Assembly: GCF_900114015.1 (NCBI RefSeq)
Contig: NZ_FORN01000016.1
Coordinates: 1-64,000 of the forward strand
DNA: 64,000 nt
Reading direction: 5' to 3'
Source: Caulobacter sp. UNC279MFTsu5.1
GTDB lineage: Bacteria > Pseudomonadota > Alphaproteobacteria > Caulobacterales > Caulobacteraceae
Every line of letters starts with the position of its first letter. The stretch's first letter is position 1. Shown in pieces: positions 7,887 to 16,541 of the stretch. Made by a program: the position numbers and the translations under genes. Under the pieces are notes generated by a model, which made no database searches, was not told the DNA's origin, and saw only the letters and a list, made by a program, of their open reading frames with translations.

Positions 7887-8726
7887 ATGTCCCATTCCAT
7901 CCCCGACGTCCGCGCGGGCGACGTGGCCATGCCGGTGATCGGCCTGGGCACCTGGCAGCTGGACGGCGGCGCCGCCCAGTCGATGGTCGAGAAGGCCCTG
8001 GAGCTGGGCTACCGCCACATCGACACCGCCCAGGCCTATCGCAACGAGCAGGAGGTCGGGGCGGCCCTGGCGGCGACCGGGGTGCCGCGCGACCAGGTCT
8101 TCCTGACCACCAAGGTCTGGGTCGACCAGTTCGCCCAGGGAGACCTGCAGCGGTCGGTCGAGGCCAGCCTCAAGCGCCTGAAGGCGCCGCAGGTCGACCT
8201 CCTGCTGCTGCACTGGCCCAAGCCGAAGCCGGCCCTGGCCGAGACGATGGCGGCGCTGAACGACGTCCACGCCCGAGGCCTGGCCCGCGCCATCGGCCTG
8301 TCGAACTTCCCGTCCGCCATGATGGCCAGGGCCCAGGCGGCCTCGGACGCGCCGATCGCCACCAACCAGGTCGAGTACCACCCTTACCTGTCGCAGAAGA
8401 CCCTGATCGCCAAGGCCAAGGCGATGGGCTCGACGATCACCGCCTGGTCGCCCCTGGCCCAGGGCAAGGTGGCGGCCGACCCGGTGCTGGTCGAGATCGG
8501 CGAGGCCCATGGCAAGACCCCCGGCCAGGTGACCCTGCGCTGGCAGGTCCAGCAGGGCGTGGCGACCATTCCGAGGACCAGGACCCCGGCGCGGCTGGCC
8601 GAGAACTTCGACATCTTCGACTTCGCCCTGTCGGACGCCGAGATGGCCCGGATCTTCGCCCTGGCGCGGCCGGACGGGCGGCTGGGGAACTGGCTGGACG
8701 CGGCGTTCGAGTGGGATGCGGACTGA
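7887..8726 (+). CDS. Aldo/keto reductase (2,5-diketo-gluconate reductase type)
   Basis: A 279-residue cytosolic NADPH-dependent carbonyl reductase. The catalytic tetrad is visible: Asp46 and Tyr51 in DTAQAY, Lys76 in TTKVW and His109 in LLLHW. The GLGTWQ start, the IGLSNF segment and the C-terminal TIPRTRTPARLAENF cofactor loop match the DkgA/DkgB subgroup. Length is normal. It starts 21 bases after the Pr6Pr gene and may be the last gene of that run. The physiological substrate is unknown; detoxification of dicarbonyls is a common role for the group. Confidence 0.93.
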   Translation: MSHSIPDVRAGDVAMPVIGLGTWQLDGGAAQSMVEKALELGYRHIDTAQAYRNEQEVGAALAATGVPRDQVFLTTKVWVDQFAQGDLQRSVEASLKRLKAPQVDLLLLHWPKPKPALAETMAALNDVHARGLARAIGLSNFPSAMMARAQAASDAPIATNQVEYHPYLSQKTLIAKAKAMGSTITAWSPLAQGKVAADPVLVEIGEAHGKTPGQVTLRWQVQQGVATIPRTRTPARLAENFDIFDFALSDAEMARIFALARPDGRLGNWLDAAFEWDAD

Positions 8727-8732
8727 CCGCCG

Positions 8733-8836
8733 CAGATCCCCTCCGACCCTTTGGGCCACCTGCCCCGGAGGGGGAAGATCTACGCCGCGCCAGATGCTCC
8801 CCCTCTGGGGGAGCTGTCGCGAAGCGACTGAGGGGG
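8733..8836. repeat. Dispersed palindromic intergenic element (GC-rich)
   Basis: This gap between two converging genes is filled by nested inverted repeats: an AGATC-CCCTCCG arm near 8734 pairing with CGGAGGGGG-AGATCT near 8765-8780, a perfect 8-bp stem with a 3-base loop at 8796-8814, and a 5-bp stem at 8816-8828. The composition and layout match the short mobile-like palindromic repeats commonly scattered between Caulobacterales genes. It could also terminate transcription from both sides. A shorter CTCCCC/GGGGAG hairpin at 14515-14533 looks related. Confidence 0.6.
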
Positions 8837-9598
8837 CTACTGCGCCAACCTTCCATCCGTCAGCGCCGCCGGCTCGAACTTGAAGATCACCTCCGGGTCC
8901 GGCTTGGGGATTCCCTTCAGCAGCTTCTTCGGGGCCGAGACGTGCAGCAGCCAGCGCAGGATGTTCAGCCGCGCGGCCTTCTTATGGTTGGCGCGGACGC
9001 AGATCCACGGGACGGGGGTGGAGTGGGTGCGGATCAGCATCTCGTCGCGGGCGGCCGAATAGTCGTCCCACTTGGCCTGGGCCACGGCGTCCAGGTCGCT
9101 GACCTTGAAGGCCTTCAGCGGTTCGTCGCGACGCGCCTTCAGCCGTTTGGCCTGCGTCTCCTGGTCGATGTCGAGCCAGAACTTGGCCAGCTTGACCCCG
9201 TTCTCGACCAGCATTAGCTCGAAGGCCGGCACGTCGCGCAGGAACTGCTCCTGCTCGTCGGGCCTGGAAAAGCCCATCACCCGCTCGACCCCGGCCCGGT
9301 TGTACCAGGAGCGGTTGAAGACCACGGCCTCGCCGGCGGCCGGCAGGTGGCGGACATAGCGCTGGAAGTACCACTCGCTGCGCTCGCGATCGCTGGGGGT
9401 GGGCAGCGACATCACGCGGGTGGCGCGGCGATGGGCGTGCTCGGTCAGGCGGGCGATGGCCCCGTCCTTGCCGGCGGCGTCGCGGCCCTCGAACAGGGTG
9501 ACGGTCTTCCAGCCTTCCTTGATCGCCTGTTTCTGCAGGCCGATCATCGCCAGCTGCAGGGTACGGAGTTCGGCTTCGTAGTCTTCGAGCTTGCTCAT
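8837..9598 (-). CDS. ppk2: Polyphosphate kinase 2 family protein
   Basis: A 253-residue PPK2-family kinase, which moves phosphate between polyphosphate and nucleotides. Walker A is GRDAAGKDG (38-46). The lid-like Arg-rich segment HRRATRVMSLPTPSDRER follows, and the Walker B-associated NRSWYNRAG is at 95-103. The single-domain length fits the class I PPK2 proteins that usually make NDP or NTP; preference for ADP or GDP cannot be read here. It is monocistronic, with a short 47-base gap to the divergent rsmE. Confidence 0.93.
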   Translation of the reverse strand: MSKLEDYEAELRTLQLAMIGLQKQAIKEGWKTVTLFEGRDAAGKDGAIARLTEHAHRRATRVMSLPTPSDRERSEWYFQRYVRHLPAAGEAVVFNRSWYNRAGVERVMGFSRPDEQEQFLRDVPAFELMLVENGVKLAKFWLDIDQETQAKRLKARRDEPLKAFKVSDLDAVAQAKWDDYSAARDEMLIRTHSTPVPWICVRANHKKAARLNILRWLLHVSAPKKLLKGIPKPDPEVIFKFEPAALTDGRLAQ

Positions 9599-9645
9599 GC
9601 GGGCGAGCCTACCCCCGGACGGTTCAGTTGCGCTAGAAGGGCCGC

Positions 9646-10362
9646 ATGATCCGTCTCTTCGTTCCCCATCCGCTGAAGGCCGGCGCCGGCGTCGCGCCCA
9701 CGATCGACCAGTCGCGCTACCTGACCGCGGTGATGCGGCTGTCGGTCGGCGACGAGATCCTGGTGTTCAACGGCCAGGACGGCGAATGGAGCTGCACCTT
9801 GACCGAGGCGGGCAAGCGCGGCTGCCTGTTGAAGGCCGAAGAACAGACGCGCCCCCAGGCGTTCGGGCCGGACCTGGACCTGGTGATCGCCATGGTCAAG
9901 CGCGGCCGGGTCGAGACCATCGTCGAGAAGGCCGCCGAGCTGGGCGCGCGCCGGGTGCGCCTGACCCAGACCCGGCGGACCAATGTCGACTTCCTCAAGC
10001 TGGGCCGCCTGGACGCCATCGCCATCGAGGCCGCCGAGCAGACCGGTCGCCTGGACGTGCCGGCCGTCGACGATCCGCAGAAGCTGGACAAGATCCTCGA
10101 TGGCTGGGATCCGGCCCGCAAGCTGGTCTTCTGCGACGAGGGCGGCGACGCCCGGCCGATGATCCAGGCGCTGGCCGACACCTCGGCCCCGGCCGCCATC
10201 CTGATCGGCCCCGAAGGCGGCTTCGCCCCGGAGGAGCGCGAGCGCCTGCGGTCGCTGCCGTTCGTGATCCCGGTCTCGCTGGGTCCCCGCATCCTGCGCG
10301 CCGACACCGCCGCCATCGCGGCCATGGCCCTGTGGCAGGCCGCCGCCGGCGACTGGCGCTAG
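9646..10362 (+). CDS. rsmE: 16S rRNA (uracil-1498-N3)-methyltransferase RsmE
   Basis: SPOUT-class methyltransferase that modifies U1498 of 16S rRNA. The 238-residue protein has an N-terminal PUA-like domain (RLFVPHPL start, VFNGQDGEW) and the C-terminal trefoil-knot motifs IGPEGGF (187-193) and LGPRILRADT (212-221). Length is normal for the family. It is followed 32 bases later by the GH43 gene, which seems unrelated. In many alphaproteobacteria rsmE precedes the glutamate-cysteine ligase gene; here the GH43 gene sits between them. Confidence 0.95.
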   Translation: MIRLFVPHPLKAGAGVAPTIDQSRYLTAVMRLSVGDEILVFNGQDGEWSCTLTEAGKRGCLLKAEEQTRPQAFGPDLDLVIAMVKRGRVETIVEKAAELGARRVRLTQTRRTNVDFLKLGRLDAIAIEAAEQTGRLDVPAVDDPQKLDKILDGWDPARKLVFCDEGGDARPMIQALADTSAPAAILIGPEGGFAPEERERLRSLPFVIPVSLGPRILRADTAAIAAMALWQAAAGDWR

Positions 10363-10394
10363 CCGACACTCACAAAGATCGCCAGGAGATCCCG

Positions 10395-12050
10395 ATGGTT
10401 CGTTCCCGCCGCGAAGCGCTGCTTCTGGGCCTGGCTTCCGCGGGCGGCCTCGCCGCGCCGGCCCAGGCCGCGCCGAAGAAGCCGGCCGGCGGGCCGGCCG
10501 CGAAAGCGGCGACCTGGCGCGCCGGCGTCGAGGGTCAAAGGCGGGCCGACCTGGGGAACGGCCTCTACCGCAATCCGGTCCTGTCGGGCGACCGGCCCGA
10601 TCCCAGCCTCCTCAAGGACGGCGACGACTATTACGCGGTCTTCTCCTCGTTTCTCTACTATCCGGGCGCGGTGGTCTGGCGCTCGCGGGACCTGGTCAAT
10701 TGGACGCCGGTCGGACCGGCCCTGAAGGCGCCGCTGGGCTCGGTCTGGGCCCTGGACATCGCCAAGCACGACGGGCGCTATTTCATCTACATCCCGGTGC
10801 TGGTCGCCGGGACGCCGAAAGGCCTGCCATTCAAGATCTATGTCGTCCACGCCAACAGCATGAGCGGTCCGTGGAGCGAGCCCGTCGACATGGACGTCAA
10901 CGGCTATATCGACCCCGGTCACGCGGTCGGCGAGGACGGCAAGCGCTATCTGTTCCTCAACGACGGCCATCGGGTGAAGATCACCGACGACGGCCTGCGC
11001 CGCGACGGCCCGGTGGAGAAGGTCTATGACGGCTGGCCGATTCCGGACGACTGGGTGATCGAGGCCCCCGCCCCGGAAGGCCCCAAGATCCTGCGCCGCG
11101 GCGGCTGGTTCTATCTGTTCTCGGGCCAAGGCGGCACGGCCGGTCCGCCGACCAGCCACATGGTGGTGGTCGCCCGGTCCCGCTCGATCCACGGGCCGTG
11201 GGAGAACTGCCCGCACAATCCGATCGTCCGCACCACCAGCATCGACGAGCCCTGGTGGTCGCGCGGCCACGCCACGCCGGTCCTGGGCCCGGCTGGCGAC
11301 TGGTGGTTCGCCTATCACGGCTACGAGAACGGCTTCCGCACCCTGGGGCGGCAGATGCTGCTTGAGCCGTTCGAATGGACCGCCGACGGCTGGCCCAAGG
11401 CCCTGGGCGGCGACCTCTCCCGCGCCCTGCCCAAGCCGAAGGGCGCCCCGTCGGGTGAGCACGGCCTGGCGTTGTCGGACGATTTCCGCGCCGACACCCT
11501 GGGGACGAAACTGGCCTTCTACGCGCCGAAAGCCGGCTATCTGGACCGGGTCCGCTTCGGAGCGGACGGCCTGGTCCTGCAAGGTCAGGGCAAGGGTCCC
11601 GCCGACTCCTCGCCCCTGACCTTCATCGCCGGCGACCGATCCTACGAGATCACCGTCGACCTCGAGGTCCAGGGCGCCGGCCAGGGCGGCCTGCTGCTGT
11701 TCTATAACGACAAGCTGTTCTGCGGCGCAGGGGCCGAGGCCGACAAGCTGCGGGCCTACAAGTTCGGGGTCGAGCAGGAGTATCCGCCGCCCGGCGCGAT
11801 GCAGGGGCGGCGCCTGACGCTGGGCCTGGTAAATGACGAGAACGTGGTCAGCCTCTACCTGCGCCAGGGCGGCGCGGCCTGGCGGCGGATCGTCTCGTAC
11901 GAGGTGGCCGGCTACAACCACAACATGGCCGACGGCTTCATGAGCCTGCGCCCGGCGATCTTCGCCTCGGGCGAGGGCCAGGTCGTCTTCCGGTCGCTCT
12001 CGTACAGGGCCGTGGAGCGCGGAACCCAGGGCCCGCCGCGGCGGGCATGA
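10395..12050 (+). CDS. Family 43 glycoside hydrolase, Tat-exported
   Basis: A 551-residue exported five-bladed beta-propeller glycosidase. The N-terminus has a twin-arginine-like RSRREALLLGLAS signal. The three GH43 acids can be placed: Asp69 in DRPDPS (base), Asp173 in IDPGHA (pKa modulator) and Glu223 in IEAPAP (acid). A C-terminal concanavalin-like domain (about residues 355-540) follows, as in beta-xylosidases and arabinofuranosidases. AGGAG lies 8 bases before the ATG. It sits between rsmE and gshA, far from the large glycosidase locus, and looks inserted between two housekeeping genes. Specificity for xylose or arabinose is not decidable. Confidence 0.9.
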   Translation: MVRSRREALLLGLASAGGLAAPAQAAPKKPAGGPAAKAATWRAGVEGQRRADLGNGLYRNPVLSGDRPDPSLLKDGDDYYAVFSSFLYYPGAVVWRSRDLVNWTPVGPALKAPLGSVWALDIAKHDGRYFIYIPVLVAGTPKGLPFKIYVVHANSMSGPWSEPVDMDVNGYIDPGHAVGEDGKRYLFLNDGHRVKITDDGLRRDGPVEKVYDGWPIPDDWVIEAPAPEGPKILRRGGWFYLFSGQGGTAGPPTSHMVVVARSRSIHGPWENCPHNPIVRTTSIDEPWWSRGHATPVLGPAGDWWFAYHGYENGFRTLGRQMLLEPFEWTADGWPKALGGDLSRALPKPKGAPSGEHGLALSDDFRADTLGTKLAFYAPKAGYLDRVRFGADGLVLQGQGKGPADSSPLTFIAGDRSYEITVDLEVQGAGQGGLLLFYNDKLFCGAGAEADKLRAYKFGVEQEYPPPGAMQGRRLTLGLVNDENVVSLYLRQGGAAWRRIVSYEVAGYNHNMADGFMSLRPAIFASGEGQVVFRSLSYRAVERGTQGPPRRA

Positions 12051-12150
12051 GGGCGAACAAGACCTCGTCTGTCGCGAAAGGCTGGGCCGGCCCCTTGAGG
12101 TTCGCTAGGAAAAAGCCCAACTGCGCAGCACGACAGTTCGCGGCCTGGTC

Positions 12151-12167
12151 GGAGGGACGTTCCCTCC
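12151..12167. promoter_or_regulatory. Perfect short hairpin in the gshA leader
   Basis: A 7-bp perfect inverted repeat (GGAGGGA / TCCCTCC) with a 3-base loop lies 32 bases before the gshA start codon. It has no downstream T-run, so it is unlikely to end transcription. The right arm is anti-Shine-Dalgarno-like and could mask the GGGGAGGG ribosome binding site of gshA. That role is inference. Confidence 0.35.
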
Positions 12168-12198
12168 CTTCTTGAAGCGTGTTTGGGGAGGGTGGCCG

Positions 12199-13557
12199 AT
12201 GGCCGAAACCGTGAGCCAGGAGCGTCCGCTGACGCTGGACGATCTGACCGCCTATTTCGCCCAGGGCTCCAAGCCCAAGGACCAGTTCCGCGTGGGCGCC
12301 GAGCACGAGAAGTTCGGCTTCTACCTGAAGGACCACGCGCCGGTCCCCTACGAGGGCGACAGGGGCGTGCACGCCCTGCTGACCGGCCTGCAGCGCTTCG
12401 GCTGGAAGCCGGTGATGGAAGGGCCGACGATCATCGGGCTGGAGCGCAACGGCGCCAATGTCAGCCTGGAGCCGGGCGGCCAGTTCGAACTGAGCGGCGC
12501 GCCGCTGAAGACCATGCACGACATCTGTGAGGAGACCGGCCAGCACCTGGACGAGGTCAAGACCGTGGCCGACGAACTGGGCCTGGGCTTCCTGGGCCTG
12601 GGCTTCTCGCCGCTGTGGAAGCGCGAGGACGTGCCGGTGATGCCCAAAGGGCGCTATGTCATCATGCGCAACTACATGCCCAAGGTCGGCGGCCTGGGCC
12701 TGGACATGATGCTGCGCACCTGCACGGTGCAGGCCAATCTCGACTTCTCCAGCGAAGCCGACATGGTCGCCAAGTTCCGCATGAGCCTGGCCCTGCAGCC
12801 GATCGCCACGGCCCTGTTCGCCAATTCGCCGTTCACCGAAGGCAAGCCCAACGGCTTCCTGTCGGCCCGCGCCAATGTCTGGACCGACACCGACCCCGAC
12901 CGCACGGGCCTGCTGGACTTCGTGTTCGAGGACGGCTTCGACTTCGAGCGCTACGCCCGCTACGCCCTGGACGTGCCGATGTACTTCGCCAAGCGCGGCG
13001 ACAAGTACATCGACCTCGCCGGCCGCAGTTTCCGCGACTTCATCGACGGCGGGATCGACGAACTGCCGGGCGAGCGCGCCACGATCAAGGACTGGGCCGA
13101 CCACACCACGACCCTGTTCCCGGAAGTGCGGCTGAAGACCTATCTGGAGATGCGCGGCGCCGACGCCGGACCGTGGAGCCGCCTCTGCGCCCTGCCGGCC
13201 TTGTGGACCGGCGTGTTCTACGACGACGCGGCCCTGGCCGCGGCCTGGGACCTCTGCAAGGATTGGACGGCGGAGGATCGCGCCGGCCTGCGCCGCGACG
13301 TGCCGCGTCTGGGCTTGAAAGCCAAGGTGGCCGGCCGCACGGCCCAGGACGTGGCCCGGGACTTCGTGGCCATCGCCAAGTCGGGCCTGAAATCGCGCGC
13401 CCACCTGAACGGCGGCTTCCTGGACGAGACGATCTATCTGGGCGACCTGGAAGAGATCGCCGAGACCGGGATCACCCCGGCCGAACGGCTGCTGGCGCTG
13501 TACGACGGCGCGTGGAAGGGCGACATCAACCGCGTGTTCGAGGACTTCGCCTACTGA
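12199..13557 (+). CDS. gshA: Glutamate-cysteine ligase (alphaproteobacterial/plant type)
   Basis: Cytosolic enzyme that makes gamma-glutamylcysteine from Glu, Cys and ATP, the first step of glutathione synthesis. The 452-residue protein shows the conserved GAEHEKFGF (33-41) and EPGGQFELSG (91-100) motifs of the GCS2-like family shared by plants and alphaproteobacteria, and a FSPLWKR segment. The ATG at 12199 is chosen because GGGGAGGG lies just upstream. It is monocistronic. A glutathione-dependent enzyme, GloB, is also in this window, consistent with a glutathione-using cell. Confidence 0.95.
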   Translation: MAETVSQERPLTLDDLTAYFAQGSKPKDQFRVGAEHEKFGFYLKDHAPVPYEGDRGVHALLTGLQRFGWKPVMEGPTIIGLERNGANVSLEPGGQFELSGAPLKTMHDICEETGQHLDEVKTVADELGLGFLGLGFSPLWKREDVPVMPKGRYVIMRNYMPKVGGLGLDMMLRTCTVQANLDFSSEADMVAKFRMSLALQPIATALFANSPFTEGKPNGFLSARANVWTDTDPDRTGLLDFVFEDGFDFERYARYALDVPMYFAKRGDKYIDLAGRSFRDFIDGGIDELPGERATIKDWADHTTTLFPEVRLKTYLEMRGADAGPWSRLCALPALWTGVFYDDAALAAAWDLCKDWTAEDRAGLRRDVPRLGLKAKVAGRTAQDVARDFVAIAKSGLKSRAHLNGGFLDETIYLGDLEEIAETGITPAERLLALYDGAWKGDINRVFEDFAY

Positions 13558-13578
13558 GGTCCAGGCTGGCTCGCGCCG

Positions 13579-13737
13579 CTAGAAGATCGCGCGGACCGCG
13601 GCGATGATCCCGGCCCAGGCCAGGGCGCTGGCCGCCACCAGCCCCAGCCGTTCCCAGGCGAACCGGCTACGGGCGGGGCGCGACCGCGTCTGGCCGGATG
13701 GGGGACGCAAACCGGAATCATAACCGATGTAGGCCAC
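13579..13737 (-). CDS. 52-residue single-helix membrane protein
   Basis: A short frame starting with GTG at 13737. GGGAG lies about 8 bases upstream. The protein begins VAYIGYDSGLRPP, has a basic middle (several Arg), and ends in one hydrophobic helix (about residues 31-48) followed by VRAIF. A basic N-terminus with one C-terminal helix fits a tail-anchored small membrane protein. It lies convergent with gshA. I do not recognise the family. The clean ribosome binding site and transmembrane segment are the support. Confidence 0.6.
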   Translation of the reverse strand: MAYIGYDSGLRPPSGQTRSRPARSRFAWERLGLVAASALAWAGIIAAVRAIF

Positions 13738-13811
13738 GGCGTTTCTCCCAGGGCGCCTCTCTGAGGGAGGCTTCTAGCTTGAGCGTTGCGGTCATTGCAG
13801 CGCTTGGAAGG

Positions 13812-13826
13812 TTAACGAACGCTTTA
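13812..13826. promoter_or_regulatory. Possible CtrA-type binding site
   Basis: The sequence here is TTAA, seven bases, then TTTA, one base away from the TTAA-N7-TTAA consensus of the alphaproteobacterial cell-cycle regulator CtrA. It lies 75 bases upstream of the start of the 52-residue membrane protein gene and just beyond the 3' end of the DUF427 gene. In such GC-rich DNA the match is notable but a single near-match is weak evidence. Confidence 0.3.
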
Positions 13827-13851
13827 TGCCTCAGGTTCCGCGAGCGCGGGC

Positions 13852-14406
13852 TCAGATGGATCCGGTCCCCTCATAGGGCCTGGCCACGGAGCGCGGATCG
13901 TCCTCGCGGATGTCGTCGCCTTCCCAGGCCTCGTCGTCGGGCATGGAGACGTTGGCGTCCCAGTGCTCGGCCTGGCTGGCGCCGGAACCGCTGTCGGTGT
14001 GCCGGACCACCTCGTCGACGTCGACGGCCCGGGTCTCGGCCGGGGTCAGGCCGGCGCGCTTGAAATCGACGTGCTCGGGATAGAAGGCCAGCCGGCCGGC
14101 GATCTGGCCGAGGCCGGGCAGCGGGTCCTCGTAGGACCACACCGCGTTCTCGATGATCCGCGCGTCGCGATGGATCGTGTAATAGGAGGCCCGGCCCTTG
14201 TGGGGGCAGTGGGTGACCTTGTCGGTCTTCTGCAGGAAGTCCATGGCCACGTCCGAGCGTGGGAAGTAGCGCACCGGGGCGTAGTCGGCCTCCTTGAGCA
14301 CCAGAACGTCGTCGCTGTCGGCGATCTCGTGGCCTTCGAAAAGCACCTCCACCCGTCCGTCCTCGCGCGAACAGGTGATGGGATGGTCTTGGGTCGGATT
14401 GGTCAT
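13852..14406 (-). CDS. DUF427 domain protein
   Basis: A 184-residue DUF427 protein. It has the family features VEVLFEGHEIADSDDVLVL, then Y-PVRYFPRSDV, then the signature KVTHCPHKGRASYY, followed by AVWSYEDPLPG and FYPEHVDF. The acidic C-terminal tail is unusual for the family. The ATG at 14406 is supported by GGGAG 8 bases upstream. DUF427 proteins are small cytosolic beta-rich proteins of unknown biochemical function. Confidence 0.88.
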   Translation of the reverse strand: MTNPTQDHPITCSREDGRVEVLFEGHEIADSDDVLVLKEADYAPVRYFPRSDVAMDFLQKTDKVTHCPHKGRASYYTIHRDARIIENAVWSYEDPLPGLGQIAGRLAFYPEHVDFKRAGLTPAETRAVDVDEVVRHTDSGSGASQAEHWDANVSMPDDEAWEGDDIREDDPRSVARPYEGTGSI

Positions 14407-14590
14407 GGCGAAATCTCCCGCCCGAGAGGGGCGTCGCCTAGGAAACGCGCGGCGAAGGGGCGGGGCTCCACCGCGGCAAGCCATTGCTTGTGAAACGCAA
14501 AGCGCCGTGATCTTCTCCCCGCCAATTGGGGAGGGGAGGGCGAAACCACCTGCTGGTCGCCCCACCGCTTGTACGTTTCAAGGTTCGTGA

Positions 14591-16492
14591 ATGAATATCG
14601 TTGTCGCCGCTGGCATCCTGGTCACCCTGGTGACCGGCATACCCGTGCTTATCCAGCTGCTGCGGGGCCATCCGCGCGGGTTGATCATCTGCTTCCTGGC
14701 CGAGATGTGGGAGCGTTTCTCCTACTACGGCATGCGCGGGCTGCTGATCTTCTACCTGACCCAGCACTTCTTGTTCGATTCCAAGACGGCCGGCGGCCAT
14801 TACGGCTCCTACACCTCGCTGGTCTATATCGTGCCCCTGCTGGGCGGCTTCCTGGCCGACCGCTATCTGGGCACTCGCAAGGCCGTGGCCTTCGGGGCGA
14901 TCCTGCTGGTGGCGGGCCACCTGACCATGGCGGTCGAGGGCCGTCCGGCGACCCAGACTCTGCAGTACGCCGGCCAGACCTACGAATTCCAGGTCAAGGG
15001 CCGCGGCGAGGAGCGGACGGCCAGGATCGTCGTTGGCGACAAGCCCTACGAGGTGGCGGCCAACGAGAGGGGCGACTTCGAGATCAAGAATCTGCCGGCG
15101 CACTCGGCCCTGCCCGCGGTGCTGCCCAAGGGCCAGTACCAGCTGGGCGTGAAGGACCGCGACCCGCTGTATCTCAACATCTTCTGGCTGGCGCTGTCGC
15201 TGATCATCGTCGGCGTGGGCTTCATGAAGGCCAATGTCGCCACCCTGGTGGGGCAGCTCTATCCGCAGGGCGATCCGCGCCGCGATCCGGGCTTCACCCT
15301 CTACTACTACGGCATCAACCTGGGCTCGTTCTGGGCGGCCATCCTGTGCGGCCTGCTGGGCGTCAACCTCGGCTGGGCCGCGGGCTTCGGCATGGCGGGT
15401 CTGGGCATGCTGGCCGGCTTCGTCGTCTTCGTGCTGGGCAAGCCCTGGCTTCTGGGCAAGGGCGAACCGCCGGAGCTGGGCAAGCTGAAGGCCCCGGTGC
15501 TGGGTCCGGTCAATCGCGAAGGCCTGATCTACGCCGCCTCGCTGGGCGTGGTCGGGCTGATCTTCTTCCTGGTGCAGTACACTCCGGTGGTCAGCGCCAC
15601 TCTGGTGGCCGGCATGTTCGGCTCGCTGGGCTACATCCTGTGGTTCGCCTTCGTGAAGTGCCAGAAGGTCGAGCGCGAGCGGCTTCTGCTGGCCACGGTC
15701 CTGGTGCTGGGCGCGGTGGTGTTCTGGACCCTGTTCGAACAGGCCGGCTCGTCGCTGAACCTGTTCGCGGCCACCAACGTCAACCTCGTCCTGCTGTCGC
15801 ATCCGGTGAAGTGGTTCGGCGGCGCGATCGTGCTGGGCTCGCCGGAGCAACTGGCCGCCGCTGGCTGGAGCACGGCCGGCAAGCTGTGGGTCAACACCGC
15901 GTTCAACGCGGCCCAGACCCAGGCGATCAACGCCGGCTGGATCCTGATCTTCGCCCCGGTGTTCGCCGCCCTCTGGACGGTGCTGGGCCGGCGGGGCCGC
16001 AATCCGGGACCGATGGTCAAGTTCGGCCTGTCGCTGGTCCAGGTCGGCGCCGGCTTCCTCATCCTGCTGGTCGGCGCCCAGTTCGCCGACGGCGCGTTCC
16101 GCATGCCGCTGGTCTTCCTGGTCCTGATGTACATGCTGCACACCTCGGGCGAGATGTTCATGTCGCCGGTCGGCCTGTCGCAGATGACCAAGCTGTCGCC
16201 GTTGTCGATCGTCTCGTTCGTGATGGCGGTCTGGTACATGGCCCTGGCCATGGCCAACCTGTTCGGCGGCTGGATCGCCGGTATCGCCTCGACCGAGACC
16301 ATCGGCGGCCAGGTGCTGGACCCCGCCGCGGCCATGGCCCAGTCGCTGCTGGTGTTCAAGGTGATCGGCCTGATCTCGATCGGCATCGGCGTGCTGTTCC
16401 TGGCCCTGTCGCCGATCCTCAAGAAATGGTCGCACGGCTCAGACGACACCAATCCCGAACCGGCCGCCGAGCCGGCCTCGATCGCCCCCTGA
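14591..16492 (+). CDS. POT/PTR family peptide transporter with an inserted periplasmic domain
   Basis: Proton-coupled oligopeptide importer of the inner membrane. The ExxERF motif (E38-F43, EMWERF), the GGFLADRYLG loop motif and the YYYGINLGS motif (about 238-246) are all present. At 633 residues it is longer than the usual ~500. An extra N-terminal hydrophobic segment precedes the motif helix, and a soluble insert (about residues 118-195) sits between helices 3 and 4, on the predicted periplasmic side. An intrinsic terminator follows the stop. The substrate is inferred to be di- or tripeptides. Confidence 0.9.
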   Translation: MNIVVAAGILVTLVTGIPVLIQLLRGHPRGLIICFLAEMWERFSYYGMRGLLIFYLTQHFLFDSKTAGGHYGSYTSLVYIVPLLGGFLADRYLGTRKAVAFGAILLVAGHLTMAVEGRPATQTLQYAGQTYEFQVKGRGEERTARIVVGDKPYEVAANERGDFEIKNLPAHSALPAVLPKGQYQLGVKDRDPLYLNIFWLALSLIIVGVGFMKANVATLVGQLYPQGDPRRDPGFTLYYYGINLGSFWAAILCGLLGVNLGWAAGFGMAGLGMLAGFVVFVLGKPWLLGKGEPPELGKLKAPVLGPVNREGLIYAASLGVVGLIFFLVQYTPVVSATLVAGMFGSLGYILWFAFVKCQKVERERLLLATVLVLGAVVFWTLFEQAGSSLNLFAATNVNLVLLSHPVKWFGGAIVLGSPEQLAAAGWSTAGKLWVNTAFNAAQTQAINAGWILIFAPVFAALWTVLGRRGRNPGPMVKFGLSLVQVGAGFLILLVGAQFADGAFRMPLVFLVLMYMLHTSGEMFMSPVGLSQMTKLSPLSIVSFVMAVWYMALAMANLFGGWIAGIASTETIGGQVLDPAAAMAQSLLVFKVIGLISIGIGVLFLALSPILKKWSHGSDDTNPEPAAEPASIAP

Positions 16493-16495
16493 CGG

Positions 16496-16527
16496 AAAAA
16501 GGCCCCGGATCGCTCCGGGGCCTTTTT
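16496..16527. terminator. Bidirectional rho-independent terminator
   Basis: A 9-bp GC-rich stem (GGCCCCGGA / TCCGGGGCC) with a 4-base loop is flanked by AAAAA on the left and TTTTT on the right. It lies between the converging transporter and cupin genes and can end transcription from both directions. Confidence 0.9.
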
Positions 16528-16541
16528 GCTTGACGGACGTC

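Noticed and set aside
9591..12050. A single long frame fusing an rsmE shadow with the GH43 gene
   Set aside because: The upstream part is out of frame with rsmE and has shadow composition. The GH43 has its own ribosome binding site and Tat-type signal at 10395.
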